From assembly GCA_963703555.1 (NCBI GenBank), contig CAVPEV010000041.1:1-19663 (forward strand): 19,663 nt of DNA, given 5' to 3'. Of this stretch, positions 5,992 to 13,994 are shown piece after piece (within the stretch, counting starts at the first letter, position 1; each line of letters begins with the position of its first letter). The translations under genes were made by a program, and so were the position numbers. The notes under the pieces were generated by a model. The model did not search any database, was not told the origin of the DNA, and worked only from the letters and a program-made list of their open reading frames with translations. This DNA is from CAVPEV01 sp963703555. GTDB taxonomy: Bacteria > Actinomycetota > Actinomycetes > Actinomycetales > Cellulomonadaceae.

Positions 5992-8900
5992 TCATGCCGA
6001 GCGAGCCGGGTCCGCCGTGGCGGAGCGCAGCACAGCGGCGATCCCGTCGGCGTCGAGCAGAGCGACAGGGCGCACGGTGTGCCCCGTCGCCAGGTAGCAG
6101 AAGGCCGCGTCGACCCGGTCCAACGGCGTCCCCGTACGCCGCGACCAGGCGAGCCGGTAGACCGCCAGCTGCACCTCCCGGGCGGCGACGTCGGTGGGAG
6201 CGACCGGCGGGCTGCCGGTCTTCCAGTCCACGACGACCACGGCGTCCGCCTCGCCGGGGCGCTCCGGGTCGCGGAACACCGCGTCGATCCGGGACCGCAG
6301 CACGTAGTCCTCGACCCAGGTCTCGACGTCCACCTCGACGGCGACCGGCTCCAGCGCTGCCCACGGCGTCGCGAGGAACCGCTCCTGCAACGCGGCGAGG
6401 TCGGCGCCGGACGCGACGACGTCGTCGTCCGCGCCGGGCAGGTCCTCCATGTCGACCAGCGACGCGCGGTGGAAGAACTGCTCGATCCAGGCGTGCAGCT
6501 GGGTACCGCGCCGCACCCGTGGCGACGGTTCCTGCGGCACCGGGCGGGACAGCGACCGGGCGAAGCCGCCGGGGTCCGCAGCCAGTCGCACGAGGGCTGA
6601 CGCCGACAGGTGCGCAGGCATCGCCACCTCCGCCACGGGAGCCGCCCGCCGCGCCCGCTCGGCCAGCAGCAGGTCCGCGGACCGCAGCCGTGCAGCCAAC
6701 CAGGGGTCGGTCGACGCGGGCCCGGTCGGGTGCTTCGCGCGCCCCGGCTGCCCCGGCTGCCCGGACGGTCCCGGCTCCCCCGGCTCCCCCGGCTCCCCCG
6801 GCTCCCCCGGCTCCTCCGACTCCCCCGGTCGCTCGGTGCGTCCGCCCGCCCGACCTCCCTGCGCATGATCCATCGCGGCGCGCACAGCGCCGGCTGCCGC
6901 AGCCACCGCCGGACGTCGCGAGCCGCGGGTGCCGTCGAACGGGTCCGCGGGCCACTCGACGGCACCGGCTGCCGGGTCCGCCGGGTTGGGGCCCTCGGGT
7001 GGCCCGCACCACTCGTCGACCTGCGCCAGGCCCGACCCGGTCAGCTCGGTGAGGAACAGCGACGGGGACCGTGCGGTCTTGCCCGCCCCCCACCACGCAC
7101 CCGACAGCAGCACCGCCGACCGCGCGCGGGTGAGCGCGACATAGGCGAGCCGTCGCTCCTCGGCCACGGCGTACCAGCCGGCCTCCTCCACGAAGGCCTT
7201 CCGCCGACGTTCCAGCTCGGGCCGGTCCGGCGCCCCGGCGGTGTCGAAGACCGGCAGGTCCGCCCGGTCCCCCCGGAGCGGATAGGGCAGGGCGCCCAGG
7301 CCCTTCAGCCAGGCAGCATCCGACGGACCGTCCGACCCGACGCGGGTCGCCGGCAGGCCGCCGTCGATCAGCCCGGCGACGACGACGACGTCCCACTCCA
7401 GGCCCTTGGCACCGTGCACGGTGGTGAGCTGCACGGCTGCCGGGTTCGGCTCCACCACCGGCAGGTCGAGCCCCCGCTCCTGGGTCTCGGCAGCCTCCAA
7501 CCAGCTGAGGAACGCGCCCAGCGTGGGAGCGTCGGCGCCCCCGGCGAAGCTCGCCGCCACCTCGCGGAACGTGTCGAGGTGCGTCCGGGCCCGGGCCGGG
7601 TCGGACCCCGCATGCGCGGCCACCTCGATGTCCAGGCCGAGCAGGCGCTCGGCCTCGCCGACCAGCTCCGGCAGCGGCGCACCCGCGTGCGAGCGCACGG
7701 CGCGCAGCGTCCCGGCCAGCCGGACCAGCCGGGCGCGACCCTCGACGCTCAGGCTGCGACCGTGCCGGCTGCGCCAGCCCACGGGCGGCAGGTCGTCCAG
7801 GGCGTCGACGATGCTCCGCTCGTCGACCACGTCGCGCTCGACCACCGGCTGGACGTCCGGTTCACGAGGCAGTTCCGGCCCGTCCAGCGCCGGCGCGCCG
7901 TGCCGGCGCCCGCCACCGGTGTCGGTCGGCGGACCGGCCACCAGCTCCGCCGCCCGGTCGGCCAGGGCGTGCAGGTCCGCGGCGCCGAGCCGCGCGTGCG
8001 CCCCGGTGACCAGCCGCAGGAGAGCATCGCCGCGAGACGGGTCGTGCGCCGCACGGAGTGCGGCGACGAGGTCGACCACCTCCGGGGTGGACAGCAGACC
8101 ACCCAGCCCGACCACCTCGACCGGCAGCCCGGCAGCGCGCAGCGCGCGGTGCAGGACCGGGAACTGCGCACGCTTCCGGCACAGCACAGCCGCCGTGCGA
8201 GTGCCCTGGGCGACGTGCTGCGCGAGCAGGAACTGCGCGGCGGCGCGGGCCTCGTCCTCCACCGTGAGGGCGTACCGGGCGTGCACCGCCCCCGGCCCGG
8301 CCGCCGGCCGCGCCACGAGCTCGACGGCATCGACCCGGCTGGCGGCCCGCAGCGGTGCCGCCAGGCGGTTCGCGGCGTCGAGCACCGCGCGGTCGTTGCG
8401 CCAGGACGTGCTCAGCCGGTGCACGTCGGCGGGACGACGGGTGCCATCGGCGCCGACCTGCCAGAACAGCTGCGGGAACCGCTCCAGCCCGCCCGCACTG
8501 GCCCCTCGCCAGCCGTAGACCGACTGGTACGGGTCCCCCACAGCGGTCACCGGGTGGCCCCCGCCGAACAGCGCGGCCAGGAGCACCGTCTGGGAGTAGG
8601 AGGTGTCCTGGTACTCGTCGAGAAGCACCACGCGGTACCGCCCACGCTCGCCCGCACCCACCTCGGGGACCTGCTGCGCCAGCCGGGCGGCGAGCGCGAC
8701 CTGGTCACCGTGGTCGAGGGCGTCCGTCGCGCGCTTGCGGTCCCGGTAGGCGGCCACGACGTCGAGCAGCCGGCCACGTTCGGCCAGCGACCGCAGCAGG
8801 TCCCGGACCCCGGCGGCGTGCGGTCGGTCGCGCGGCCCGGCGGGCGTGTCCTCGATGTCCGCGACGATCCGGGCGATGCCCTGCTGGGCCTCGCCCGGGC

Positions 8901-9435
8901 TCAGCAGATGCTCGTCGAGACTGGCCGACAGGGCGAGCACCGCCTGGACCACGGTGGACAGCGCAGCGTCGGTGTCCAGGTCGTCGACCCACGACTCGAC
9001 GACCTCATGCGCGAGCTGCCACTGAGCGGCCTCGCCGAGCAGCCGCGCCCCGGGCTCCACACCCAACCTGACCGCGTGGTCGCGGACCAGGGACGCGGCA
9101 TAGGCGTGGTAGGTGGAGACGGTGGGACGGGCCAGGTCGAGGTCGGAGCCCACCGAGCCGGTCGCCCGCGCCAGCTGACGCAGCCGCCGGCGCACCCGCT
9201 CGCCCAGCTCACCGGCGGCCTTCCGGGTGAAGGTCAGCCCGAGCACCTCCTCAGGGGAGACGTACCCGTTGGCGATCAGCCAGACGACCCGTGCGGACAT
9301 CGTCTCGGTCTTGCCCGACCCGGCGCCGGCGACCACCAGGGCGGGCCGCAGCGGTGCCTCGATGACCGCTGCCTGCTCGGCAGTGGGCGGCTCCTGGCGC
9401 AGCAGCGTCGCGATGTCGCCGGCGGACAGGCTCAT
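5992..9435 (-). CDS. adnB: AdnB-like subunit: UvrD-type helicase with C-terminal RecB-family nuclease
   Basis: This 1147-residue protein is the main motor of the heterodimeric AdnAB complex that unwinds and resects double-strand breaks for recombination. Superfamily 1A motifs: Walker A AGAGSGKT (36-43), Ia LTFTRKAAGEL (67-77), Walker B LLDEYQDT (271-278), III GDPYQSVYGWRGA (300-312), V TTVHGAKGLEWD and VI AYVALTRARSA. The RecB nuclease domain has His981, Asp1051 (RIDAVF), Asp1070 and Lys1072 (VVVDWKTGS), and QLAVY; no Cys cluster is present. A repeat-rich linker (about 872-898, five EPG units) joins the two halves. The ATG at 9433-9435 overlaps the adnA stop as ATGA, implying translational coupling; the open frame upstream of it is a shadow of adnA. 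The M. tuberculosis counterpart is Rv3201c. Its stop faces the phosphotransferase stop at 35 bp, with no clear terminator. Confidence 0.93.
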   Translation of the reverse strand: MSLSAGDIATLLRQEPPTAEQAAVIEAPLRPALVVAGAGSGKTETMSARVVWLIANGYVSPEEVLGLTFTRKAAGELGERVRRRLRQLARATGSVGSDLDLARPTVSTYHAYAASLVRDHAVRLGVEPGARLLGEAAQWQLAHEVVESWVDDLDTDAALSTVVQAVLALSASLDEHLLSPGEAQQGIARIVADIEDTPAGPRDRPHAAGVRDLLRSLAERGRLLDVVAAYRDRKRATDALDHGDQVALAARLAQQVPEVGAGERGRYRVVLLDEYQDTSYSQTVLLAALFGGGHPVTAVGDPYQSVYGWRGASAGGLERFPQLFWQVGADGTRRPADVHRLSTSWRNDRAVLDAANRLAAPLRAASRVDAVELVARPAAGPGAVHARYALTVEDEARAAAQFLLAQHVAQGTRTAAVLCRKRAQFPVLHRALRAAGLPVEVVGLGGLLSTPEVVDLVAALRAAHDPSRGDALLRLVTGAHARLGAADLHALADRAAELVAGPPTDTGGGRRHGAPALDGPELPREPDVQPVVERDVVDERSIVDALDDLPPVGWRSRHGRSLSVEGRARLVRLAGTLRAVRSHAGAPLPELVGEAERLLGLDIEVAAHAGSDPARARTHLDTFREVAASFAGGADAPTLGAFLSWLEAAETQERGLDLPVVEPNPAAVQLTTVHGAKGLEWDVVVVAGLIDGGLPATRVGSDGPSDAAWLKGLGALPYPLRGDRADLPVFDTAGAPDRPELERRRKAFVEEAGWYAVAEERRLAYVALTRARSAVLLSGAWWGAGKTARSPSLFLTELTGSGLAQVDEWCGPPEGPNPADPAAGAVEWPADPFDGTRGSRRPAVAAAAGAVRAAMDHAQGGRAGGRTERPGESEEPGEPGEPGEPGEPGPSGQPGQPGRAKHPTGPASTDPWLAARLRSADLLLAERARRAAPVAEVAMPAHLSASALVRLAADPGGFARSLSRPVPQEPSPRVRRGTQLHAWIEQFFHRASLVDMEDLPGADDDVVASGADLAALQERFLATPWAALEPVAVEVDVETWVEDYVLRSRIDAVFRDPERPGEADAVVVVDWKTGSPPVAPTDVAAREVQLAVYRLAWSRRTGTPLDRVDAAFCYLATGHTVRPVALLDADGIAAVLRSATADPARSA
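6773..6817. repeat. 9-bp tandem repeat inside adnB (encodes Glu-Pro-Gly units)
   Basis: Four perfect copies and one variant copy of GGCTCCCCC on the plus strand, read on the minus strand as GluProGly. The unit is a multiple of three, so copy-number changes would keep the frame. Degenerate Pro/Gly-rich sequence (QPGQPG) continues to about 6742. Confidence 0.9.
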
Positions 9436-12400
9436 TCGACCACCTGCGCGCCCTCGTCGCGGGCCGGACAGCTCGTCCGCACCGGGCAGTGGTCGCACTG
9501 CTCGCCGGGCGTGGCGAGGAAGGCCGACGCCGCCATCCGCCGGGCGACGTCGTCCACCCGCTCCCGGGCGCGGGCCACACCGCCCTCGGCCGCGAGCAGC
9601 GGATCCTGCGCGCGGGTCACCGGACCGTGCGCTCCCTGAGCCAGCTGCACCAGCCGGGCACCGGCGCTGTGCATCCCGGCCGGCAGGGCCGCGAACGCAC
9701 CCTCCTCCACGGCGAGCTGGTAGGCGACCAGCTGGGGGTTGTCGCGCGCAGCCGCCGCGGTCGGCACGGCACTGCCGGTCTTCAGGTCGACGATGCAGAC
9801 GCTCGGACCGTCGGCACCGTCCGCGACCGCCTCGACCCGGTCCACCGTGCCGTACAGCCGAGCCCGCTGCAGGTCGAGGTCGAACTCCTCCTCGACGAGC
9901 AGCGGCTCGCCCGCCGTGGCGAGGTACTCCGCCAGCCGGTCCACCATGGCCTCGGCCCGCCGCCGCTGGGCGGTGGCCGCCCAGCCCGTGCCGAGCCGCA
10001 GCTCGGGCCAGCGCCGGTCCAGCTCGGCGCGCAGCTGTGCGCGCGTCCCCCGTGGCCAGGCCCGAGCGATGTCGTGCACGAGAGTGCCCAACGACTGCGC
10101 CGAGGTACCCGCCGACGAGCCGCCGGCAGCCTCCAGGGCCCAGCGCAGCATGCACCGGTCCGCGGTCTCGATCCGGGACGGCGACACCGGCACCGGCTCC
10201 TCCGCCGACCACAGCGGCTGGTCGGTGGACGGCGCGGCGAGCCCCGCCCAGCCGGCCGGGTCGGCACCGTCGGCACCGGCCAGCGCCAACCGGGCGAGCA
10301 GCTCGGCTGTTCCGTCAGCCGGCCGGCCGGCCGCCGCGCTGGCCTCCAACCGGGCCCGCAGACCGGCCACCAGACCTCGGAGGTCCGCCGGCTCGGGCGC
10401 GGTGGTCCGCCGCGGGTCGGGCCCGTCGTCCGGGGGCGCCTCGACGAGGTCGACGAACGGCGACGGCTCGGCGTCCTCGGCATCGACCGCGGTGACCAGC
10501 AGCGACCGGCGCGCCCGGGCGCACGCCACGTGGAAGCTGCGCAGCTCGTCGGACAGCACGGCCCGACGGGCGCCCACCCCGAGCGCCCCGCCGGGCTCCC
10601 GGCCGGCGAGCACCTCGACGAGCAGCTGCGCCCCGAGCAGCGAGTCGCGCAGCCGCAGGTCCGGCCAGACACCCTCCTGGACGCCGGCGACCACGACGAC
10701 GTCCCACTCCCCGCCCGCCGCCCCGGCGGGCGTCAGCACGGCCACCCCCTCGCGCTGGGCCCGTGCCGCGAGGCTGTCCGCCGGCAGGTCCTGGGCGAGC
10801 ACCCAGTCCACGAACACACCCGGTCCGGCCTGCGGCGTGCGGTCCACGAACGTCTCGGCGGCCCGGAACAGCGCGAGCACGGCGTCCAGGTCCCGGTCGG
10901 CCCGCGCCCCCGCCGCGCCCCCGGCCAGCGCGCTCGCCCGCCACGGGCCGGCCAGGCCTGCCGCGTCCCAGACCGCCCACAGCACGGTCTGGGCGTCCGC
11001 GTCCGGGCGAGCGGCCGCAGCGCGGCCCGCTGCCAGCACGCGGGCCAGCCGCTCGACCGGTCGGCGCACCGCGGCCGGCAGGCTGGCCGCCCGGGCCGGG
11101 TCACCGAGGACCTCGACGAGCAGTGCGTCGCTCGCGCGTCCACCCCCACCCGCCAGCTCCTCGGCGCGTAGCGCACGACGCAGCCGCCGCATCCCCACCG
11201 GGTCCATCCCACCCAGCGGGGAGCACACCAGCGCGCCGGCCGCCGTCGCGTCCAGCTCGGGACCGCCGGGCAGCACGCAGCGCACCACCTGCAGCAACGG
11301 GTGCACGGCAAGTTCGTCCCGCAGCGCGACGTCGCTGCTCGCGGCGGTCACCGGCACGGACGCGGCGGCCAGCGATCGACGGAGCGCCCGGGTCTGGTCC
11401 CCGGTGCGCGCGATGACGGCCATCCGGTCCCACGGCACACCGTCGGCCAGGTGCGCGGTGCGCAGTGCGTGGGCCGCGGCTGCGGCCTCCTGGGCCGCCG
11501 ACGGGAGGATGGCGACCCGCACCTCATCGGCGTGCCGACCCGGCCCGGCCCGGCGGTGCGCCACCGTCCCGACCGTGCCGATGTGCTCGGCGAGCCGTGC
11601 GGACAGGGATCGCAGCCGCGGGCCGTGCCGCCACGCCGTGCCCAGCACGCACACCTGGGCACCGAGCTCGCCGGGGGCCGTGCCCGCGACGCCGGCGCGC
11701 ACCGCGAGCGCCGGGGTGGCCCCGCGGAACGTCTGCACCGCCTGGTCCGGGTCGGCCAGGGCGACGATCCGCGCCCCGTCGGCGGCCAGGGTGACGAGCA
11801 ACCGAGCCGTCGCCGCCGTGGACTCCTGGTGGTCGTCCACGACGACCAGCCGCCAGCGCGGTCGAGGCACCCCACCGACCTCCCGCTCCCAGGCGGCCAG
11901 CGTGGCCGCGGCCTCGTCGATCAGAGCTGCCGGGTCGAACCGGGCGCCACGGTCCGGGGTGGCCACGGCCAGCGAGGTGACGTCCAGGTACTCCTGGTAG
12001 AGCGTGGCAGCGGTCTGCCACACCGGTCGGCCGAGCCGACGGCCCAGCGCGGCGAGCTCTGCCGGTGCCAGGCCACGTTCTGCCGCACGCATGAACAGGT
12101 CCCGCAGCTCGTCACGGAAGGCGCGCAGACCCAGGGCGGCCGGCGGCACCTCCGCCGGCCAGTCGAGCGGCACACCCTCCCCCGCGGCGTGGCCGGCGAG
12201 CAGCTCGGCGAGCACGAGGTCCTGTTCCGGGCCGGAGACCAGCGTGGGGGCGGGCTCGCCGCGAGCCTGCGCCCGGGCCCGCAGGACGGCGAACGCCAGG
12301 CCGGCCGGCGTGCGCACCGCCGGGCTGGCCCCCGCCTGGCGCAGCCGTGCGGACAACCGGTCCCGCAGATCGCCGGCGGCCCGGCGGGTCGCGGCGAGCA

Positions 12401-12620
12401 GCAGCACCGCGCCGGGGTCCGTGCCGCCCTCGACCGCGGCAGCCACCGTCTCCAGCGCGACCGTGGTCTTCCCGGTGCCCGGGGCTCCCAGGACGAGGAC
12501 AGCGCCCGGACCGACCGCCCCCGCCTGCACCGCATCCCGCTGGCTGGGGTCCAGGCGCAACACCGCGGGCCCGGCCGCCGCCGGACGTCGCAGGCGAGGT
12601 ACGGAGGTGTCGATGAGCAC
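9432..12620 (-). CDS. adnA: AdnA-like subunit: UvrD/AddB-type helicase-nuclease with Fe-S cysteines
   Basis: A 1062-residue partner of AdnB. Walker A is GAPGTGKTT (45-53). Walker B is VVVDDHQE (259-266), a departure from the DExQD of AdnB. Motif III reads ALADPDQAVQTFRGA. The C-terminal RecB-type nuclease has His849 (LVHD), Asp927 (TVDRVE), Asp945 and Lys947 (IVDLKTGS), and Q963LVAY. Four cysteines fit an AddB-type iron-sulfur cluster that staples the nuclease domain: Cys823 (ADRCMLRWALE) and C-X2-C-X5-C at 1042, 1045 and 1051 near the C-terminus. The length matches mycobacterial AdnA (Rv3202c). Start: GTG at 12618-12620, with no strong Shine-Dalgarno; TGAGAT lies 6 nt before it, an imperfect form of the leaderless hexamer. 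It is first gene of the adnA-adnB operon and divergent from the DUF3107 gene across a tandem-repeat spacer. Confidence 0.92.
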   Translation of the reverse strand: MLIDTSVPRLRRPAAAGPAVLRLDPSQRDAVQAGAVGPGAVLVLGAPGTGKTTVALETVAAAVEGGTDPGAVLLLAATRRAAGDLRDRLSARLRQAGASPAVRTPAGLAFAVLRARAQARGEPAPTLVSGPEQDLVLAELLAGHAAGEGVPLDWPAEVPPAALGLRAFRDELRDLFMRAAERGLAPAELAALGRRLGRPVWQTAATLYQEYLDVTSLAVATPDRGARFDPAALIDEAAATLAAWEREVGGVPRPRWRLVVVDDHQESTAATARLLVTLAADGARIVALADPDQAVQTFRGATPALAVRAGVAGTAPGELGAQVCVLGTAWRHGPRLRSLSARLAEHIGTVGTVAHRRAGPGRHADEVRVAILPSAAQEAAAAAHALRTAHLADGVPWDRMAVIARTGDQTRALRRSLAAASVPVTAASSDVALRDELAVHPLLQVVRCVLPGGPELDATAAGALVCSPLGGMDPVGMRRLRRALRAEELAGGGGRASDALLVEVLGDPARAASLPAAVRRPVERLARVLAAGRAAAARPDADAQTVLWAVWDAAGLAGPWRASALAGGAAGARADRDLDAVLALFRAAETFVDRTPQAGPGVFVDWVLAQDLPADSLAARAQREGVAVLTPAGAAGGEWDVVVVAGVQEGVWPDLRLRDSLLGAQLLVEVLAGREPGGALGVGARRAVLSDELRSFHVACARARRSLLVTAVDAEDAEPSPFVDLVEAPPDDGPDPRRTTAPEPADLRGLVAGLRARLEASAAAGRPADGTAELLARLALAGADGADPAGWAGLAAPSTDQPLWSAEEPVPVSPSRIETADRCMLRWALEAAGGSSAGTSAQSLGTLVHDIARAWPRGTRAQLRAELDRRWPELRLGTGWAATAQRRRAEAMVDRLAEYLATAGEPLLVEEEFDLDLQRARLYGTVDRVEAVADGADGPSVCIVDLKTGSAVPTAAAARDNPQLVAYQLAVEEGAFAALPAGMHSAGARLVQLAQGAHGPVTRAQDPLLAAEGGVARARERVDDVARRMAASAFLATPGEQCDHCPVRTSCPARDEGAQVVE

Positions 12621-12690
12621 GTCCTGATCTCAGCACGGACCACCGACAGCGGGCCGACCGGGGGTGCGGGCGCTCGCCGCGGCAGGCGAC

Positions 12691-12746
12691 CGTGCAGCGC
12701 CGGCCGTGCAGCGCCGGCCGTGCAGCGCCGGCCGGGCAGCGCCGAC
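12691..12746. repeat. 14-bp tandem repeat in the adnA / DUF3107 divergent spacer
   Basis: Three perfect copies of CGTGCAGCGCCGGC (12691-12732) and a fourth with two changes (12733-12746). The array ends 4 bp before the candidate -10 hexamer of the DUF3107 gene, covering where a -35 element would be. Confidence 0.9.
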
Positions 12747-12750
12747 CGCC

Positions 12751-12756
12751 TAGGAT
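12751..12756 (+). promoter_or_regulatory. candidate -10 TAGGAT, leaderless start of the DUF3107 gene
   Basis: TAGGAT is followed by GAGCGG and the GTG at 12763. No Shine-Dalgarno is present. Confidence 0.6.
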
Positions 12757-12762
12757 GAGCGG

Positions 12763-12987
12763 GTGGACATCACGATCGGCGTGCAGCAGGTCAACCGCGA
12801 GATCCTCGTGGAGTCGGACCAGACCCCGGAGGAGGTCTCCGCCCTGGTGGCCGAGGCGCTCTCCGGCAAGCCCGTGCTGGAGCTGGTGGACACCCACGGT
12901 CGCCGAGTCCTCGTGTCGAGCTCCTCGATCGGCTATGTGGAGATCGGGGTGGAGACCCGCCCGCGGGTTGGCTTCGGCACGCTGTGA
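12763..12987 (+). CDS. DUF3107 family small protein
   Basis: A 74-residue protein, MDITIGVQQVNREILVES followed by a Pro-Glu-Glu helix (TPEEVSALVAEALSG), a strand PVLELVDTHGRRVLV and a C-terminal SSSSIGYVEIGVE strand. This is the full pattern of the actinobacterial DUF3107 family; the M. tuberculosis member is Rv3208A, near the genes that flank it here. The predicted fold is a small beta-alpha-beta unit with no catalytic signature and no membrane segment. Its function is unknown. Conservation beside the ferritin-like gene and rhlE suggests a shared housekeeping context. The start is the GTG at 12763, supported by the family N-terminus MDI and the leaderless -10 hexamer. A 17-bp direct repeat includes its stop codon. 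Confidence 0.9.
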   Translation: MDITIGVQQVNREILVESDQTPEEVSALVAEALSGKPVLELVDTHGRRVLVSSSSIGYVEIGVETRPRVGFGTL

Positions 12988-13021
12988 GCCTTCGCGGTGA
13001 ACCGTCGGCACGCTGTGAGCC
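12974..13021. repeat. 17-bp direct repeat spanning the DUF3107 stop codon
   Basis: TCGGCACGCTGTGAGCC occurs at 12974-12990 and again at 13005-13021, 31 bp apart. The first copy contains the stop codon TGA; the second lies in the spacer before the convergent ferritin-like gene. Confidence 0.85.
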
Positions 13022-13040
13022 CAGCCGGGCAGGGTGCCGG

Positions 13041-13745
13041 TCAGGCGGTCAGGCCCAACCGGGTCATCCGGCGGGTGTGCTCGGCAGTCAGCTGACCGAG
13101 CAGCCGGGTGCGCCCGTCCGAGGCGAGCTCGGCGGCGGCGGCGAGCTGCGCCAGGCCCGGCCGCGCGGCCAGTCGCTGCACCGCCCCGAGCACCTCGCCG
13201 ACGACCCGCCGCCCCCACAGCGCCAGCCGGGCAGCGAGCACGTCGTCGTCCGCCAGTGCCCGGCTGAGGTGCGCCACGGTGAGCTCATCGGCCCGGGTGT
13301 CCCCCAGCACATCCGTGAGCAGTCCGCGGGTCGCCGGATCCGCCGCCGCGGCCAGCAGGCGGCAGAAGTCCACGGCCACGCCGTAGGTGATGTGCTCCGT
13401 GAGCAGCCGCTCCCACCACGTGCTCGCCACGACCCGCTCGTCCAGGTCGGCGAGCACCCCGTCGTAGCCGACCATGGCCCGCTCGGCGTCCGCGCCGAGC
13501 GCGGTGAGGTGGGTGAGCACGCGATCTCGTCGGCCGACCGCCGCCGCCGCGTACCGGCTGACCGTGAGCCGGTAGGCGACGGTGGGCGCCGCCGCCGCGT
13601 CGTCGGCGAGACGGGCGAACGTCAGGTGCTCCAGCTGCGCGACGAGCCCGAGCAGCTCGACGGCCGAGCGTGCGATCATCGCGACCGCGGTCCGTCCGCC
13701 CTCGTCGAGGGGGGCACTCACGTCGTCATCGAGCGTGTCAGGCAT
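13041..13745 (-). CDS. ferritin-like fold protein (MiaE_2 family)
   Basis: A 234-residue, almost wholly helical protein. The segments AVELLGLVAQLEHLTFARLADDA (Glu-His pair), AERAMVGYDGVLADLDERV and WWERLLTEHITYGVAVDFCRLL (Glu-His plus Tyr) give the spaced carboxylate/His pairs of a di-iron four-helix bundle, as in the MiaE-like group PF13794. These resemble tRNA ms2io6A hydroxylase, but the actinobacterial members (Rv3210c in M. tuberculosis) have no proven substrate. Convergent with DUF3107 (53-bp gap) and divergent from the RNA helicase. The start ATG at 13743-13745 is preceded by TAGGAT and 6 nt, the leaderless pattern. The length fits the family. Family call fairly firm, reaction unknown. 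Confidence 0.83.
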   Translation of the reverse strand: MPDTLDDDVSAPLDEGGRTAVAMIARSAVELLGLVAQLEHLTFARLADDAAAAPTVAYRLTVSRYAAAAVGRRDRVLTHLTALGADAERAMVGYDGVLADLDERVVASTWWERLLTEHITYGVAVDFCRLLAAAADPATRGLLTDVLGDTRADELTVAHLSRALADDDVLAARLALWGRRVVGEVLGAVQRLAARPGLAQLAAAAELASDGRTRLLGQLTAEHTRRMTRLGLTA

Positions 13746-13751
13746 CCGAGA

Positions 13752-13757
13752 ATCCTA
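13752..13757 (-). promoter_or_regulatory. candidate -10 TAGGAT, leaderless start of the ferritin-like gene
   Basis: On the reverse strand TAGGAT is followed by TCTCGG and the ATG at 13745. It is the same hexamer and spacing as for the DUF3107 gene. Confidence 0.6.
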
Positions 13758-13795
13758 CCCACCCGGGCCTGCGGCGCATCCCCGAGGGCGTCGGG

Positions 13796-13801
13796 TAGCA
13801 T
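13796..13801 (+). promoter_or_regulatory. candidate -10 TAGCAT for the DEAD-box helicase gene
   Basis: TAGCAT followed by GGTTACG puts a start near 13808-13810 and a leader of about 185 nt before the GTG at 13995. The leader holds a perfect 14-bp palindrome GGTCCCCGGGGACC at 13938-13951. No -35 element is clear, and a later start is possible. Confidence 0.4.
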
Positions 13802-13994
13802 GGTTACGTACAACGGTTGCCCGGTCGTCCTGACCGTCGCGTGCCGCGCCCAGGTCGGGTCATCCCCGGCCGTCCAGGCGCATGACTTCCACGATCGGCT
13901 GCCGGCCATCCAGTGGTGATGCCCGCCCCAGCGTCCAGGTCCCCGGGGACCCACGGGGGTGTGCGGCCCGCCACGCCACAGTGAAGAGTCGTCC

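Noticed and set aside
6742..6820. Repeat in adnB considered as a CRISPR or VNTR outside genes
   Set aside because: The 9-bp units lie in frame within a continuous gene and have no spacers.
6610..9639. Plus-strand open frame of 1009 codons opposite adnB
   Set aside because: Its product is low-information Arg/Gly/Gln-rich sequence with no domain pattern, while the minus strand shows every helicase and nuclease motif. It is a shadow in GC-rich DNA.
9489..12000. Long plus-strand frames opposite adnA (560 and 753 codons)
   Set aside because: The products are Ser/Arg/Ala-rich with no motifs; the minus-strand gene is clearly real.
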